A stretch of DNA of 64,000 nt from Terrimesophilobacter sp044464485. GTDB lineage: Bacteria > Actinomycetota > Actinomycetes > Actinomycetales > Microbacteriaceae. Numbering within the stretch: the stretch's first letter is position 1; each line of letters begins with the position of its first letter. The translations under genes and the position numbers were made by a program. The stretch covers positions 124,001 through 188,000 of the forward strand of contig JBIQLG010000004.1 in assembly GCA_044464485.1 (NCBI GenBank), in the 5' to 3' direction. The notes beneath the pieces are model-generated. The model was not told the origin of the DNA and ran no database searches. It saw nothing but the letters and a program-made list of their open reading frames with translations. Below are positions 1 through 8,449 of this stretch, one piece after another.

Positions 1-1114
1 TCTCGTCTATGACCGCTTCCTGCAGGATGCCGTGCGCGAGGGTGATGCCGCCATCGACCGCCGTGGTCACAAACATCAGCCGTTCAAGATGTTCAAGCGC
101 CTCGCTCGTTGCGCGATCATCCTCTTCTGCGGAAAGCACGGCATATTCGCTGTGTGCTCCGCTGAGCGCGACGAGTTCGACGATGCGCCGTTGATCGGCG
201 GACAATTCCGCAAGGCGAAGTGCGATACGGTGCCGGATGTCCGCCGGCAGCGGTACAAGGGGCTCCTCCAGCGCGCGCAGTCCATCCGGGGAATTGAGGT
301 GTCCACTTTCGCGCACATCGACCGCAATTGATTCGAGGAATCGGGGCACCCCTCCGCAACGCCGAAGTATGCGGCGCACCACCTCCTCGTTCACGTCTTC
401 GCCGAGCACGCCAGTGATCAGGAGTGTCGAATCGCTCTCCTCGAGTGGTGCGAGTTCGATGCTTTCCCGCCACCAACCCGCGGACGACATTCCGGTCAGG
501 ACTCGCTCAAGCTGCAGACCATCCGGCTCACTCGATCGGGTGGTGAGCACCAGAAGCAGCGGTTTGTCGTCGACCGTCAGCGCGAGATGGCTGAGCAGTG
601 CAGCACTCTCTTGATCGAGAACATGGGCATCCTCGAAGAGAAGTGCAATCGGTTTCTGGCGAGCGAACCGTTCGATGAGTCGCCCAAACCCGTCGGCAAT
701 ACGCATCCTCTCCAGCGCGGGATCACCAAGCGGCCGCGGCTCGTCGACGTCGAGCCCACTGATGACGAGCCCGAGCTGGCTGAGGCCGTGCAGCAGGTTC
801 GCACGAACATCGGCGCTCATGTTTCTTAACCGTGGCCCGAACGCTTCGACGAATGGTGCATAGGCGATGCTCGTACCCAATTCCCCCGCGTGCCCGATGA
901 AGGTATCGAAACCAGCGTTCTTCGCGAGCAGGAGGGTTTCGGCAGCGAGCCTGCTTTTGCCTATCCCGGGCAGCGAACTGACGACGATGACGCCCGGATC
1001 ACCTCCGGCAGCTCGCGACAGTCCAGCGTTGATACGAGACAGTTCTCCGGCCCTGCCGACCAGTGGGATCACACCTTCTGGCCGCCCTGAAGTACGGGTG
1101 CCCGTGTTACGCAT
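1..1114 (-). CDS. AAA-ATPase regulator, probably large LuxR (LAL) type, 3' part outside window
   Basis: An open frame runs leftward from ATG at 1114 with no stop before base 1 (371 codons seen). The N-terminus carries VIPLVGRAGEL at residues 15-25, the usual entry of the AAA_16 ATPase of LAL regulators. A P-loop (LPGIGKSRL, about 48-56) follows, then a Walker-B-like LLFEDAH and an SLSHLALTVDD-type sensor region. Such proteins normally continue into TPR-like repeats and a C-terminal LuxR helix-turn-helix; those parts would lie beyond the window, so the LuxR assignment is inferred. A TACCAT hexamer at 1123-1128 lies 8 bases before the start and could be a -10 box of a leaderless transcript. The gene lies 71 bases downstream of the ABC permease gene on the same strand and could be its distal neighbour or independent. 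Confidence 0.75.
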   Translation of the reverse strand, partial: MRNTGTRTSGRPEGVIPLVGRAGELSRINAGLSRAAGGDPGVIVVSSLPGIGKSRLAAETLLLAKNAGFDTFIGHAGELGTSIAYAPFVEAFGPRLRNMSADVRANLLHGLSQLGLVISGLDVDEPRPLGDPALERMRIADGFGRLIERFARQKPIALLFEDAHVLDQESAALLSHLALTVDDKPLLLVLTTRSSEPDGLQLERVLTGMSSAGWWRESIELAPLEESDSTLLITGVLGEDVNEEVVRRILRRCGGVPRFLESIAVDVRESGHLNSPDGLRALEEPLVPLPADIRHRIALRLAELSADQRRIVELVALSGAHSEYAVLSAEEDDRATSEALEHLERLMFVTTAVDGGITLAHGILQEAVIDE

Positions 1115-1185
1115 ATTCCCGTATGGTACGCCTCACCCCTTTGTTCGCGTGTTCTTCCACGGGCAGTGGCATACGGCTAACGCTC

Positions 1186-1950
1186 TCACCTGAACTTGCG
1201 GCGGTACGTGATGATCGCGAAAACGTACGCGACGACGAGGATGCCGACGAGCCAGGTCAGAGCGATCCCAATGTCGCCTCCCACGGGCTGCCCGGCGAAC
1301 AGCGCCCGAATGGTGTTCACAATGGAGGTTACCGGCTGGTTTTCGGCGAACCAGGCGACGGGACCGGGCATGGAATCGGTGGGAACGAACGCCGAACTGA
1401 TGAAAGGCAGAAAAATCAGCGGATAACTGAAGGCACTGGCCCCGTCGACGCTCTTGGCGGAAAGCCCCGCAATCACGGCGATCCAGGTAAGCGAAAGAGT
1501 GAAGAGAATCAGGATGCCGGCGACCGCGAGCCACGCTACAACAGAAGCACCGGTGCGGAACCCCATGAGCAAAGCGACTCCCGTGACAATCGCCATCGAC
1601 ACCAGATTCGCGGCAAGGGACGTGAGCACGTGCGCCCACAGAACGCTCGAGCGCGCGATGGGCATCGACTGGAAACGTTCGAAAATCCCGGCTTGCACGT
1701 CGAGGAACAGCCGATATGACGTGTAGGCGATACCCGAGGCGATGGTGATGAGCAGGATGCCGGGAAGCATGTAGTTGATGTACGACTCGTCAGATCCGGT
1801 GTTGATCGCGCCACCCAGGACGTACACGAACAGGAGCATGAGCGCGATCGGGGTAACTACGGTGGTGATTATCGTGTCGGGGCTGCGAAGTATGTGCTTG
1901 AGCGATCGGCCGGTGAGGATGCCGGTATCGCCGAGAACATGGGTGGTCAT
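1186..1950 (-). CDS. ABC-2 type exporter permease (DrrB-like)
   Basis: A 254-residue membrane protein of the ABC-2 permease family. It has a cytoplasmic N-terminus with the ILTGRSLKHILRSPDT segment typical of DrrB-type permeases, then six predicted membrane segments: near 30-50, a pair around 55-130, and further ones to about 245. The FQSMPIARSS loop near residue 95 is also characteristic. Its start ATG overlaps the stop of the upstream ATPase gene by four bases (ATGA at 1947-1950), so the two are translationally coupled and form one exporter. The substrate cannot be read from sequence; drugs, lipids or peptides are possible. Regulation is probably by the PadR gene at the head of this operon. 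Confidence 0.88.
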   Translation of the reverse strand: MTTHVLGDTGILTGRSLKHILRSPDTIITTVVTPIALMLLFVYVLGGAINTGSDESYINYMLPGILLITIASGIAYTSYRLFLDVQAGIFERFQSMPIARSSVLWAHVLTSLAANLVSMAIVTGVALLMGFRTGASVVAWLAVAGILILFTLSLTWIAVIAGLSAKSVDGASAFSYPLIFLPFISSAFVPTDSMPGPVAWFAENQPVTSIVNTIRALFAGQPVGGDIGIALTWLVGILVVAYVFAIITYRRKFR

Positions 1951-2741
1951 GAGGCGTCCTTTCTCGTTTGAAGGTCTTGGTGGTGATCTTTACCGCCAAC
2001 GAGGGCGAGAAACACATCCTCGAGCGAAGGCTGCTTCTCCACATACTCAACGGTGGCTGGGGGCAGGAGTTTTCTGAGTTCGGGAAGAGTTCCGCTCTGT
2101 ATGATCGTGCCGTTGTGCAGGATCGCAATGCGGTCCGCGAGCTGTTCGACCTCGTCAAGATACTGAGTGGTGAGCAGGATTGTCGTGCCTTCCCCGGCGA
2201 GTTTCTTGATCGTATGCCACACCTCGAGGCGGGCCTGTGGATCGAGTCCCGTTGTCGGCTCGTCCAGAAAAATGATGGGAGGGTTCCCGATGAGGCTCAT
2301 CGCGATATCCAGCCGCCGTCGCATTCCTCCCGAATACGTTGCCGCCTTTCGGTTCCCGGCCTCGGTGAGATCGAAACGCGTGAGAAGATCGTCCGCGATC
2401 GCGCCCGGATCCTTCAGGTGGCGCAGGCGCGCGACGAGCATGAGATTCTCCCTTCCCGTGAGCACATCGTCGATGGCAGCGAACTGCCCGGTCAGGCTCA
2501 TGGACTCGCGAACGTCGCCAGGCGACGCTGCGACATCGAAACCGTGTACCGTCGCTGTTCCGGCATCCGCTTTCAACAGTGTCGACAGGATGCGCACGAG
2601 CGTCGTCTTGCCGGCGCCGTTGGAGCCGAGCAGCGCGAAAATGGTGCCGGCGGCGACGTCCAAGTCCACTCCGCGCAGAACGTGCAGAGCCTTGAATGAC
2701 TTCTCGATCCCTTTCACCTGGATAGCGATTGGCGCGCTCAT
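1947..2741 (-). CDS. ABC exporter ATP-binding protein (DrrA-like)
   Basis: A 264-residue ATPase that energises the adjacent permease. Visible motifs are Walker A GSNGAGKTT, signature YSGGMRRRL, Walker B IIFLDEPTTGLDP and a switch-region LLTTQYLDE. This is the DrrA/CcmA pattern, including the characteristic SGGMRRRLDIAMSL stretch. I chose the ATG at 2741, which forms an ATGA overlap with the stop of the DUF1048 gene. The open frame reaches 2807, but the extra N-terminal residues are low-complexity and overlap the upstream gene. The protein ends in a DrrA-type C-terminal extension (SLEDVFLALVGG) that contacts the permease. Function as an exporter ATPase is secure; the substrate is unknown. Confidence 0.92.
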   Translation of the reverse strand: MSAPIAIQVKGIEKSFKALHVLRGVDLDVAAGTIFALLGSNGAGKTTLVRILSTLLKADAGTATVHGFDVAASPGDVRESMSLTGQFAAIDDVLTGRENLMLVARLRHLKDPGAIADDLLTRFDLTEAGNRKAATYSGGMRRRLDIAMSLIGNPPIIFLDEPTTGLDPQARLEVWHTIKKLAGEGTTILLTTQYLDEVEQLADRIAILHNGTIIQSGTLPELRKLLPPATVEYVEKQPSLEDVFLALVGGKDHHQDLQTRKDAS

Positions 2742-3106
2742 TGGGCGTCTCCTCGCTCTGCATCCTCGATCGCCTTGGTGAGGCGCGCGCGTTCCTTGTC
2801 GATCCACTGTTTCCCGACGTATGCCTTCGCAAAAGTCTCGGCGAAATCGACGGGATCGTCACCGACGATCTCGCGCAAGGGCGTACCGTCTACGGATGCC
2901 CTCTCCCACAGGTCGGCGAGGTCGCCGAACATCGTGGTGAGGGTGTCACCGTCAGTGATTCCCCCGTAATAGAGGAAATAGCGGTGCATGGCTTTCGCTG
3001 CCGCACCATAGGGGTCGGGTAGCGCGTCGATGCGCGCCTTGTCCTGCTTGTACTGCTTTTTCTGCTCGAGAGACCCGACGACGGTCTCGATCCATTTGGC
3101 GGTCAT
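2738..3106 (-). CDS. DUF1048 family protein
   Basis: A 122-residue mostly helical, charged protein matching the DUF1048 family by its KWIE..GSLEQKKQYKQDKARIDALP opening and by YLYYGG-type and VDFAETFAKAY segments. The family's biochemical role is unknown. It is repeatedly found between a PadR regulator and a DrrAB-type exporter, as here, which suggests an accessory or sensing role for the exporter. Both ends overlap neighbours by four bases (ATGA at 3103-3106 and 2738-2741), so it is made from the same transcript as the PadR and ATPase genes. No signal peptide or membrane segment is visible. Confidence 0.85.
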   Translation of the reverse strand: MTAKWIETVVGSLEQKKQYKQDKARIDALPDPYGAAAKAMHRYFLYYGGITDGDTLTTMFGDLADLWERASVDGTPLREIVGDDPVDFAETFAKAYVGKQWIDKERARLTKAIEDAERGDAQ

Positions 3107-3459
3107 GATGGGATTCCTTCGTGATGTGTTTGTGGGCGGTGGTGACGGAGCTGGTCGATGCGTTCCGCGAGGAAAGTCCAGGTGCTCCAGAACTCCTCGA
3201 GGTACTCCGCACCGGCGGCATTCAGCGAGTAGACCTTGCGCGGCGGTCCCTTCTCTGAGGGAACCTTTTTCACGTCGACGAATCCGCGCTGTTCCACGCG
3301 AACGAGCAACGCGTAAACGGTGCCCTCGACGATGTCGGAGAAACCCTCCTCGCGCAGTCGCGCCGTGATCTCGTAGCCATACGCGGGCTGCGCTGCGAGC
3401 GTTGCAAGCACGATGCCCTCGAGCGTGCCCTTGAGCATTTCAGTCATTTGCCTGCTCAT
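3103..3459 (-). CDS. PadR-family transcriptional regulator
   Basis: A 118-residue winged-helix protein. MLKGTLEGIVLATLAAQPAYGYEITARL and the EGTVYALLVRVEQRGFV recognition-helix region are the PadR pattern. PPRKVYSLNAAGAEYLEEF forms the wing and the start of the C-terminal dimerisation helix. It heads a four-gene operon with DUF1048 and an ABC exporter, the normal setting for a local repressor released by the exported drug. The ATG at 3459 has a good ribosome site (GGGAGG, 6 bases before). An in-frame ATG four codons later (3447) is an alternative. Autoregulation is likely because a palindrome overlaps the probable -10 box upstream. Confidence 0.92.
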   Translation of the reverse strand: MSRQMTEMLKGTLEGIVLATLAAQPAYGYEITARLREEGFSDIVEGTVYALLVRVEQRGFVDVKKVPSEKGPPRKVYSLNAAGAEYLEEFWSTWTFLAERIDQLRHHRPQTHHEGIPS

Positions 3460-3488
3460 CGTGCCTCCCTTCGTCTACCTAGTGATGC

Positions 3489-3518
3489 AGACTACCAGTA
3501 GATAGTAGCACCAAGTAG
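3489..3518 (-). promoter_or_regulatory. Probable promoter and PadR operator
   Basis: Upstream of the PadR start, a TAGTCT -10-like hexamer (minus strand, 3494-3489) overlaps the palindrome CTACCAGTAG (3492-3501). AGTAG is repeated at 3497, 3504 and 3514 on the plus strand. Overlap with the -10 box suits a repressor site. The binding protein is inferred to be the PadR at 3103-3459. Confidence 0.5.
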
Positions 3519-3563
3519 TGAATTCGCAAGCCGTTCGCGATTCCCCTCTGATCTTCGATCTAG

Positions 3564-3573
3564 CGATGTATCG
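3564..3573. promoter_or_regulatory. Palindrome CGATGTATCG, possible operator of second PadR gene
   Basis: CGATGTATCG is a perfect 4+4 inverted repeat with a 2-base centre, 50 bases before the PadR gene at 3624. Related half-sites flank it: CGATC at 3556 and GTATCG at 3579. It differs from the palindrome in front of the other PadR gene, so the two regulators probably use separate sites. Binding is inferred. Confidence 0.4.
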
Positions 3574-3623
3574 TTGAAGTATCGGTCGGCGCAACCCGAC
3601 TGCCCTCTGAACGAAGGATCGTC

Positions 3624-4166
3624 ATGAGCAATTCATTAGGCAGTGCACACCAACCAGGCTTCGGCCTCTGGGAGACCATGGAAAATCTGCGCTCGGAGTT
3701 CGAACGGCGAATCGGCACGCGTTTCGGGCCACGGATGGGCCGCGGCGACGTTCGCGCTGCCATCCTGAGCCTTTTGAACGAGGGCCCCATGCACGGTTAC
3801 CAAATCATCCAGGAGATCGAAAAGCGCAGCAATGGTGCGTGGAAGCCCAGCCCGGGATCGGTGTACCCAACCCTCCAGTTGCTGGCCGACGAAGGCCTCG
3901 TACTCGCCAAGGAATCCGACGGCAGAAAAACCTACTCGCTCACCGAGAGCGGCACGGCGGAGGCTGCTGCGAGCGGTTCGGCCCCATGGGAGGGCGCCAC
4001 ACGGTGGGGCGGAACGAGATCGACGGTACTTCCCAAGGCTGGTATCAAGCTCGCCGAGGTCGTCGGTCAAATCGCCCGCGGTGGCACGCAAAAGCAGGTC
4101 GACGATGCCGTGGCCGTCATCGATGACGCTCGACGTAAGCTGTACCTGATACTCGCCGAAGACTGA
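3624..4166 (+). CDS. PadR-family transcriptional regulator
   Basis: A 180-residue PadR protein of the longer type. About 35 extra N-terminal residues precede RGDVRAAILSLLNEGPMHGYQIIQEIEKRSNGAWKPSPGSVYPTLQLLADEGLV, the canonical winged helix with the GSVYPTLQ recognition helix. A wing (GRKTYSLTESG) and a helical C-terminus follow. The ATG at 3624 has GAAGGA five bases upstream. It is divergent from the PadR/DUF1048/ABC operon and is followed after 36 bases by the ABC1 kinase gene on the same strand. Its targets are unknown; it may control itself and the kinase gene. A middle stretch rich in Ala, Gly and Ser (about residues 112-130) looks like a flexible linker. Confidence 0.9.
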   Translation: MSNSLGSAHQPGFGLWETMENLRSEFERRIGTRFGPRMGRGDVRAAILSLLNEGPMHGYQIIQEIEKRSNGAWKPSPGSVYPTLQLLADEGLVLAKESDGRKTYSLTESGTAEAAASGSAPWEGATRWGGTRSTVLPKAGIKLAEVVGQIARGGTQKQVDDAVAVIDDARRKLYLILAED

Positions 4167-4202
4167 GCGGATGCCGTTTCCTCGCCGGCGTCAGGAAGAG
4201 TT

Positions 4203-5903
4203 ATGACGAAGGCCAGACACCTGCGCGCTCGCTACCGAAAGATCCTTCGGTTCGCGTCCCGGTACATCGTGCAGGAATGGTGGTTCGAGGTCGCGCTCCC
4301 CCGCGTGGGGTTCGCCTGGATCGGACGCCGCGGGCGCACGTCAAGAACACGCAAAATCGCTCGGCATTTTCACACCCTCGCGATCGACCTCGGCGGACTC
4401 CTGATCAAGGTCGGCCAGTTCATGTCGTCCCGGCTCGATGTGCTGCCACCGGAGATAACAAGCGAACTCGAGGGTCTCCAGGATGAGGTCCCGTCCGCAG
4501 ATTTCGATCGTGTGCGAGAACTTGCGGAAGCCGATCTTGGGGTACCGCTCGAAACGGCGTTCACGTCTTTCGACCCGACGCCGGTAGCGGCCGCATCCCT
4601 CGGTCAAGTACACAGGGCACGGCTTTCGCGAAGCGACGCGGGCATCGTGGGTTTCGACAACGTCGTCGTGAAAATTCAGCGACCCGGTATCGACGAGATA
4701 GTCAAAGTGGATCTCGCCGCTTTGCGCAAGGTCGCGGGGTGGCTGGATCGCGTGAGGTTTATTTCACGTCGCGTTGATCTGCCGGCTCTCCTGCAGGAGT
4801 TTGCCAGGATCAGCCTGCAGGAAATCGACTACCTGCACGAGGGCACCAGCGCCGAGCGTTTCGCCGAGAACTTTGCCGGAAACCCGCGAGTCCATGCCCC
4901 GACCGTGGTGTGGGAGCGAACCACGAGGAGAGTGCTCACGCTCTCGGATGTCACGGCAATCAAAATCAGCGACCGGGATGCACTCGTGGCCGCTGGGATC
5001 AATCCGGCGGAGGTTGCACAGGAGTTGGCGAGCGCGATGTTCGACCAGCTTTTCACGCACAGTTTCTTTCACGCCGACCCCCACCCGGGAAACATCTTCG
5101 TGACTCCTGCATCATCACGCAGCGTCAACCCGCAGAAGCCCCCGTGGTCGCTGACCTTCGTCGACTTCGGAATGATGGGCGAGGTTCCCGACTCGCTGAG
5201 AGGCGGCATGCAGCGACTCGTCGTCGCTGTAGCGGCACGCGACGCGAAAGGACTCGTGGCGAGCATCCGGGAAATGGGGATGCTGCTGCCATCCGCGGAG
5301 GGCGCCCCGCTTGAGCACGCGATGAGCGAGCTCTTCGATCGATTCGGCGGTATGGGGTTCGCGCAATTGCAAAAAGTGGACCCGCGAGAATTCAAGGACT
5401 TCGCCGACAGGTTCGGCCACGTCATGCGAACCATGCCGTTTCAGCTTCCCGAGAACCTGCTCCTCATCATCCGGGCGGTGTCGGTAACCTCCGGAGTCAG
5501 CACAGCCCTCAACCCCGCGTTCAACATCTGGACTGCCATCGAGCCGTACGCGCAGAAACTCACTCGCAGCGAGGGACTCAATTCTGTGCGTGATGTCGTT
5601 CAGCAGGCCGCTGCCACTGCCGCGGTTCTCGCGCGACTCCCCCAGCAGCTGGATGACCTCGCCACTCTCATCAAGCACGAACAACTCGCCATCAGGACAC
5701 CCGGTCTGGATAATCGCGTGCGAGCGTTCGAACGTCTCGCCCAAAGGGTGCTTTCAGCGATCGTGTTTGCGGGGCTCCTCATCGGCGGGATTTTCCTCAA
5801 GCAAACGGATGAGGTTTTCGGTTGGGTGCTCATGGGCGCGTCAGGTCTTCCGCTGCTCCACGCGATGTTCGCTGGATTCTTCAACCGAGAGGGCTTGCAC
5901 TAA
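4203..5903 (+). CDS. ABC1 family atypical kinase (AarF/UbiB-like)
   Basis: A 566-residue member of the ABC1/UbiB/ADCK atypical protein-kinase-like family. The hallmark KVGQ motif is in LIKVGQFMSSR (about 75-85). An Ala-rich nucleotide loop AAASLGQVHRA follows, then the invariant lysine in VVVKIQRPG, the QEIDYLHEG helix, the catalytic-loop-like HADPHPGNIF and the DFG equivalent VDFGMMG. Two hydrophobic segments at the C-terminus (about 515-560) should anchor it in the membrane. Family members support isoprenoid quinone or lipid metabolism and show ATPase activity rather than classical kinase activity. Since actinobacteria use menaquinone, the exact role is open. The start has AGGAAGAG upstream. 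It is probably cotranscribed with the preceding PadR gene. Confidence 0.92.
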   Translation: MTKARHLRARYRKILRFASRYIVQEWWFEVALPRVGFAWIGRRGRTSRTRKIARHFHTLAIDLGGLLIKVGQFMSSRLDVLPPEITSELEGLQDEVPSADFDRVRELAEADLGVPLETAFTSFDPTPVAAASLGQVHRARLSRSDAGIVGFDNVVVKIQRPGIDEIVKVDLAALRKVAGWLDRVRFISRRVDLPALLQEFARISLQEIDYLHEGTSAERFAENFAGNPRVHAPTVVWERTTRRVLTLSDVTAIKISDRDALVAAGINPAEVAQELASAMFDQLFTHSFFHADPHPGNIFVTPASSRSVNPQKPPWSLTFVDFGMMGEVPDSLRGGMQRLVVAVAARDAKGLVASIREMGMLLPSAEGAPLEHAMSELFDRFGGMGFAQLQKVDPREFKDFADRFGHVMRTMPFQLPENLLLIIRAVSVTSGVSTALNPAFNIWTAIEPYAQKLTRSEGLNSVRDVVQQAAATAAVLARLPQQLDDLATLIKHEQLAIRTPGLDNRVRAFERLAQRVLSAIVFAGLLIGGIFLKQTDEVFGWVLMGASGLPLLHAMFAGFFNREGLH

Positions 5904-5919
5904 CTCCCGTCGCGCGCCG

Positions 5920-8331
5920 TCAGACATTGTCGGCGCCGGTGTCGTCGCTCAGTGATGCACCGGGTGCGGCACCCTCCCACGACCACTGCGCCACCTCGGG
6001 AGTGTCTTCGCCATGTTCGCGCGTGTACTGCCGTGCGCGCAAGCGTGCATCCTGCATGTCCTGACGCACGGCCGCCTGTTTCGCGCCCAGGCCGGGGACA
6101 CGGTCGATGACATCCATCACGAGGTGGTACCGGTCGAGGTTGTTCATCATGGCCATGTCGAACGGCGTCGTCGTGGTCCCCTCCTCGATGTACCCGCGCA
6201 CGTGCAGGTTGTCGTGCCCTGTACGGCGGTAGGTGAGGCGATGGATGAGCCATGGGTAACCGTGGTAGGCGAAGATCACCGGTTTGTTCGTCGTGAAGAT
6301 CGCGTCGTATTCGCGGTCATTCAAGCCGTGCGGATGCTCACCCTCGCTTTGCAGTCGCATCGGGTCGACGACGTTGACCACGCGCACTGTGAGGGAAGGG
6401 ATCCTCTCGCGCAGGATGGAGGCGGCGGCCAGCACCTCGAGGGTCGGGACGTCGCCCGCGGCGGCGAGCACGACATCAGGTTCCTCCCCGGGCCGCTCGG
6501 TCCCCGCCCACTCGAAAATGCCCAGACCCCTCGTGCAGTGCGCTATCGCCTGCTCCATCGTCAACCAGTTGGGTTGAGGCTGCTTCCCGGCGACGACGAC
6601 GTTCACGTAGTCGACGGAGCGCAGGCAGTGATCGTACGTCGACAGGAGTGTATTCGCATCGAACGGAAGGTAGACACGCACGACGTCGGCTTTCTTGTTC
6701 ATGACGTGGTCGATGAAACCAGGGTCCTGGTGCGAAAGGCCGTTGTGGTCCTGACGCCACACGTGCGAGCTGAGCAGGTAATTCAGCGAGGAAATGGGCC
6801 TGCGCCACGGAATCTTGTGCGTGGTCGTGAGCCATTTCGCGTGCTGGTTGAACATCGAGCCCACAATGTGGATGAAGGCTTCATAGGAGTTGAACACGCC
6901 GTGACGGCCCGTGAGCAGGTACCCTTCGAGCCAGCCCTGGCACTGGTGTTCGCTCAACATTTCGATGACACGACCGACTCGCGAAAGGTGGTTGTCGCTG
7001 TCGATCGGCCAGAGTTCCGCAATCCACTTCTTGTCCGTCACTTCGTAGACCGCGTCCAACCGGTTGGACGCCGTCTCGTCGGGTCCGAAAATCAGGAAGT
7101 TGTCGGGGTTGGCCGCGATGACATCCCGGAACCAGGTCCCGAGAACTCGCGTCGCCTCGCTGATCGACCCGCCCGGGCTCGGCACATCCACCGCGTAGTC
7201 GCGGAAATCGGGCAGTTTCAGCTCCTTACGAAGCACCCCGCCATTGGCGACGGGATTCGCGCTCATCCGCATGTCCCCGTCCGGTGCGAGAGCGGTCGCG
7301 AGGGGCAACGCGGCACCGGTGTCATCGAAGAGTTCCTCTGGCCGGTATGACTTCATCCACGACTCGAGCAGTTTCGTGTGCTCCTTCGTATCGCGCGCAT
7401 TGGAAAGCGGAACCTGGTGTGAACGCCAGTTATCTTCAGCAGGATGTCCGTCGATTTCGGCGGGGCACGTCCAGCCTTTCGGTGTGCGCAGGATGATCAT
7501 GGGCCATGCCGGCCGGTCGCTCAGTGTGCCGGTCGCCGCATCCGACTTGATGCGCGCTATGTGATCGAGCACCTCATCGAGCGTGACCGCGAAACGCTTG
7601 TGCACCTCGATTGGGTCTTCGCCGTCAAACCCGCCCGACACGAGGTAGGGAGTGTGCCCATAACCGCGCATGAGGTCCATCAGTTCGCTCTCCGGGATGC
7701 GCGCGAGCACCGTGGGGTTGGCAATCTTGTAGCCGTTCAAGTGCAGAATCGGCAGTACGACACCGTCCTGTGCCGGGTCGATGAACTTGTTGCCGTGCCA
7801 GCTCGTGGCGAGCGGTCCGGTCTCCGCTTCACCGTCGCCGACCACCGCGGCCACGAGCAGGTCAGGCTTGTCGAACGCCGCGCCGTAGGCGTGCGACAGC
7901 GCGTATCCGAGTTCCCCGCCTTCGTGGATGGAGCCGGGCGTTTGTGGAGCGACGTGGCTCGGGACACCGCCCGGGAAGGAGAATTGCCGAAAAAGTTTGC
8001 GCAATCCGTCCGTCGTGTTGTCGATGGTGTTGTAGATCTCACTGTACGTGCCGTCGAGGTAGGCGTTGGCGACCATGGCCGGCCCGCCGTGCCCGGGCCC
8101 GGCAATGTAGATGGTGCTGAGGCTGCGTTCGCGGATGACGCGGTTCAGGTGCGCGTAGATGAAGTTCAGGCCGGGCGTGGTTCCCCAGTGTCCGAGCAGG
8201 CGCGGCTTGATGTGATCCGGTGTGAGCGGTTCTTTCAGCAGCGGATTGTCGAGAAGGTAGATCTGCCCGACCGAAAGATAGTTCGCCGCCCGCCACCATG
8301 CGTCCAACTCGCTGAGGGTCTGATTGTCCAT
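5920..8331 (-). CDS. xfp: Xylulose-5-phosphate/fructose-6-phosphate phosphoketolase
   Basis: An 803-residue thiamine-diphosphate enzyme, full length for the family. It cleaves xylulose 5-phosphate or fructose 6-phosphate with phosphate to give acetyl phosphate plus glyceraldehyde 3-phosphate or erythrose 4-phosphate. Diagnostic segments are the N-terminal WWRAANYLSVGQIYL, IAGPGHGGPA, SFPGGVPSHVAPQTPGSIHEGGELGY and the ThDP-Mg motif VVGDGEAETGPLATSWHGN. The last differs from that of transketolase. It converges on the ABC1 kinase gene with a 16-base gap and is divergent from lgt. No acetate kinase or phosphotransacetylase gene is in the window. It shares substrates with the tkt-tal-pgi operon at 52-60 kb, so carbon could be diverted directly to acetyl phosphate. 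Confidence 0.97.
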   Translation of the reverse strand: MDNQTLSELDAWWRAANYLSVGQIYLLDNPLLKEPLTPDHIKPRLLGHWGTTPGLNFIYAHLNRVIRERSLSTIYIAGPGHGGPAMVANAYLDGTYSEIYNTIDNTTDGLRKLFRQFSFPGGVPSHVAPQTPGSIHEGGELGYALSHAYGAAFDKPDLLVAAVVGDGEAETGPLATSWHGNKFIDPAQDGVVLPILHLNGYKIANPTVLARIPESELMDLMRGYGHTPYLVSGGFDGEDPIEVHKRFAVTLDEVLDHIARIKSDAATGTLSDRPAWPMIILRTPKGWTCPAEIDGHPAEDNWRSHQVPLSNARDTKEHTKLLESWMKSYRPEELFDDTGAALPLATALAPDGDMRMSANPVANGGVLRKELKLPDFRDYAVDVPSPGGSISEATRVLGTWFRDVIAANPDNFLIFGPDETASNRLDAVYEVTDKKWIAELWPIDSDNHLSRVGRVIEMLSEHQCQGWLEGYLLTGRHGVFNSYEAFIHIVGSMFNQHAKWLTTTHKIPWRRPISSLNYLLSSHVWRQDHNGLSHQDPGFIDHVMNKKADVVRVYLPFDANTLLSTYDHCLRSVDYVNVVVAGKQPQPNWLTMEQAIAHCTRGLGIFEWAGTERPGEEPDVVLAAAGDVPTLEVLAAASILRERIPSLTVRVVNVVDPMRLQSEGEHPHGLNDREYDAIFTTNKPVIFAYHGYPWLIHRLTYRRTGHDNLHVRGYIEEGTTTTPFDMAMMNNLDRYHLVMDVIDRVPGLGAKQAAVRQDMQDARLRARQYTREHGEDTPEVAQWSWEGAAPGASLSDDTGADNV

Positions 8332-8449
8332 GAGTCAAGTTGAACAGAGTCCGACGGCAAGCTCCAGCTATTCGCCCAAGTCACGTGAAGGTCGCGGTCA
8401 CGACCAGATGGGGCGAGCGTGAGCGGGCATCCGATTAGCATTGATGTTT

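Noticed and set aside
6013..7350. Plus-strand frame of 445 codons opposite the phosphoketolase gene
   Set aside because: No family pattern is seen; the real gene is on the minus strand with ThDP motifs.
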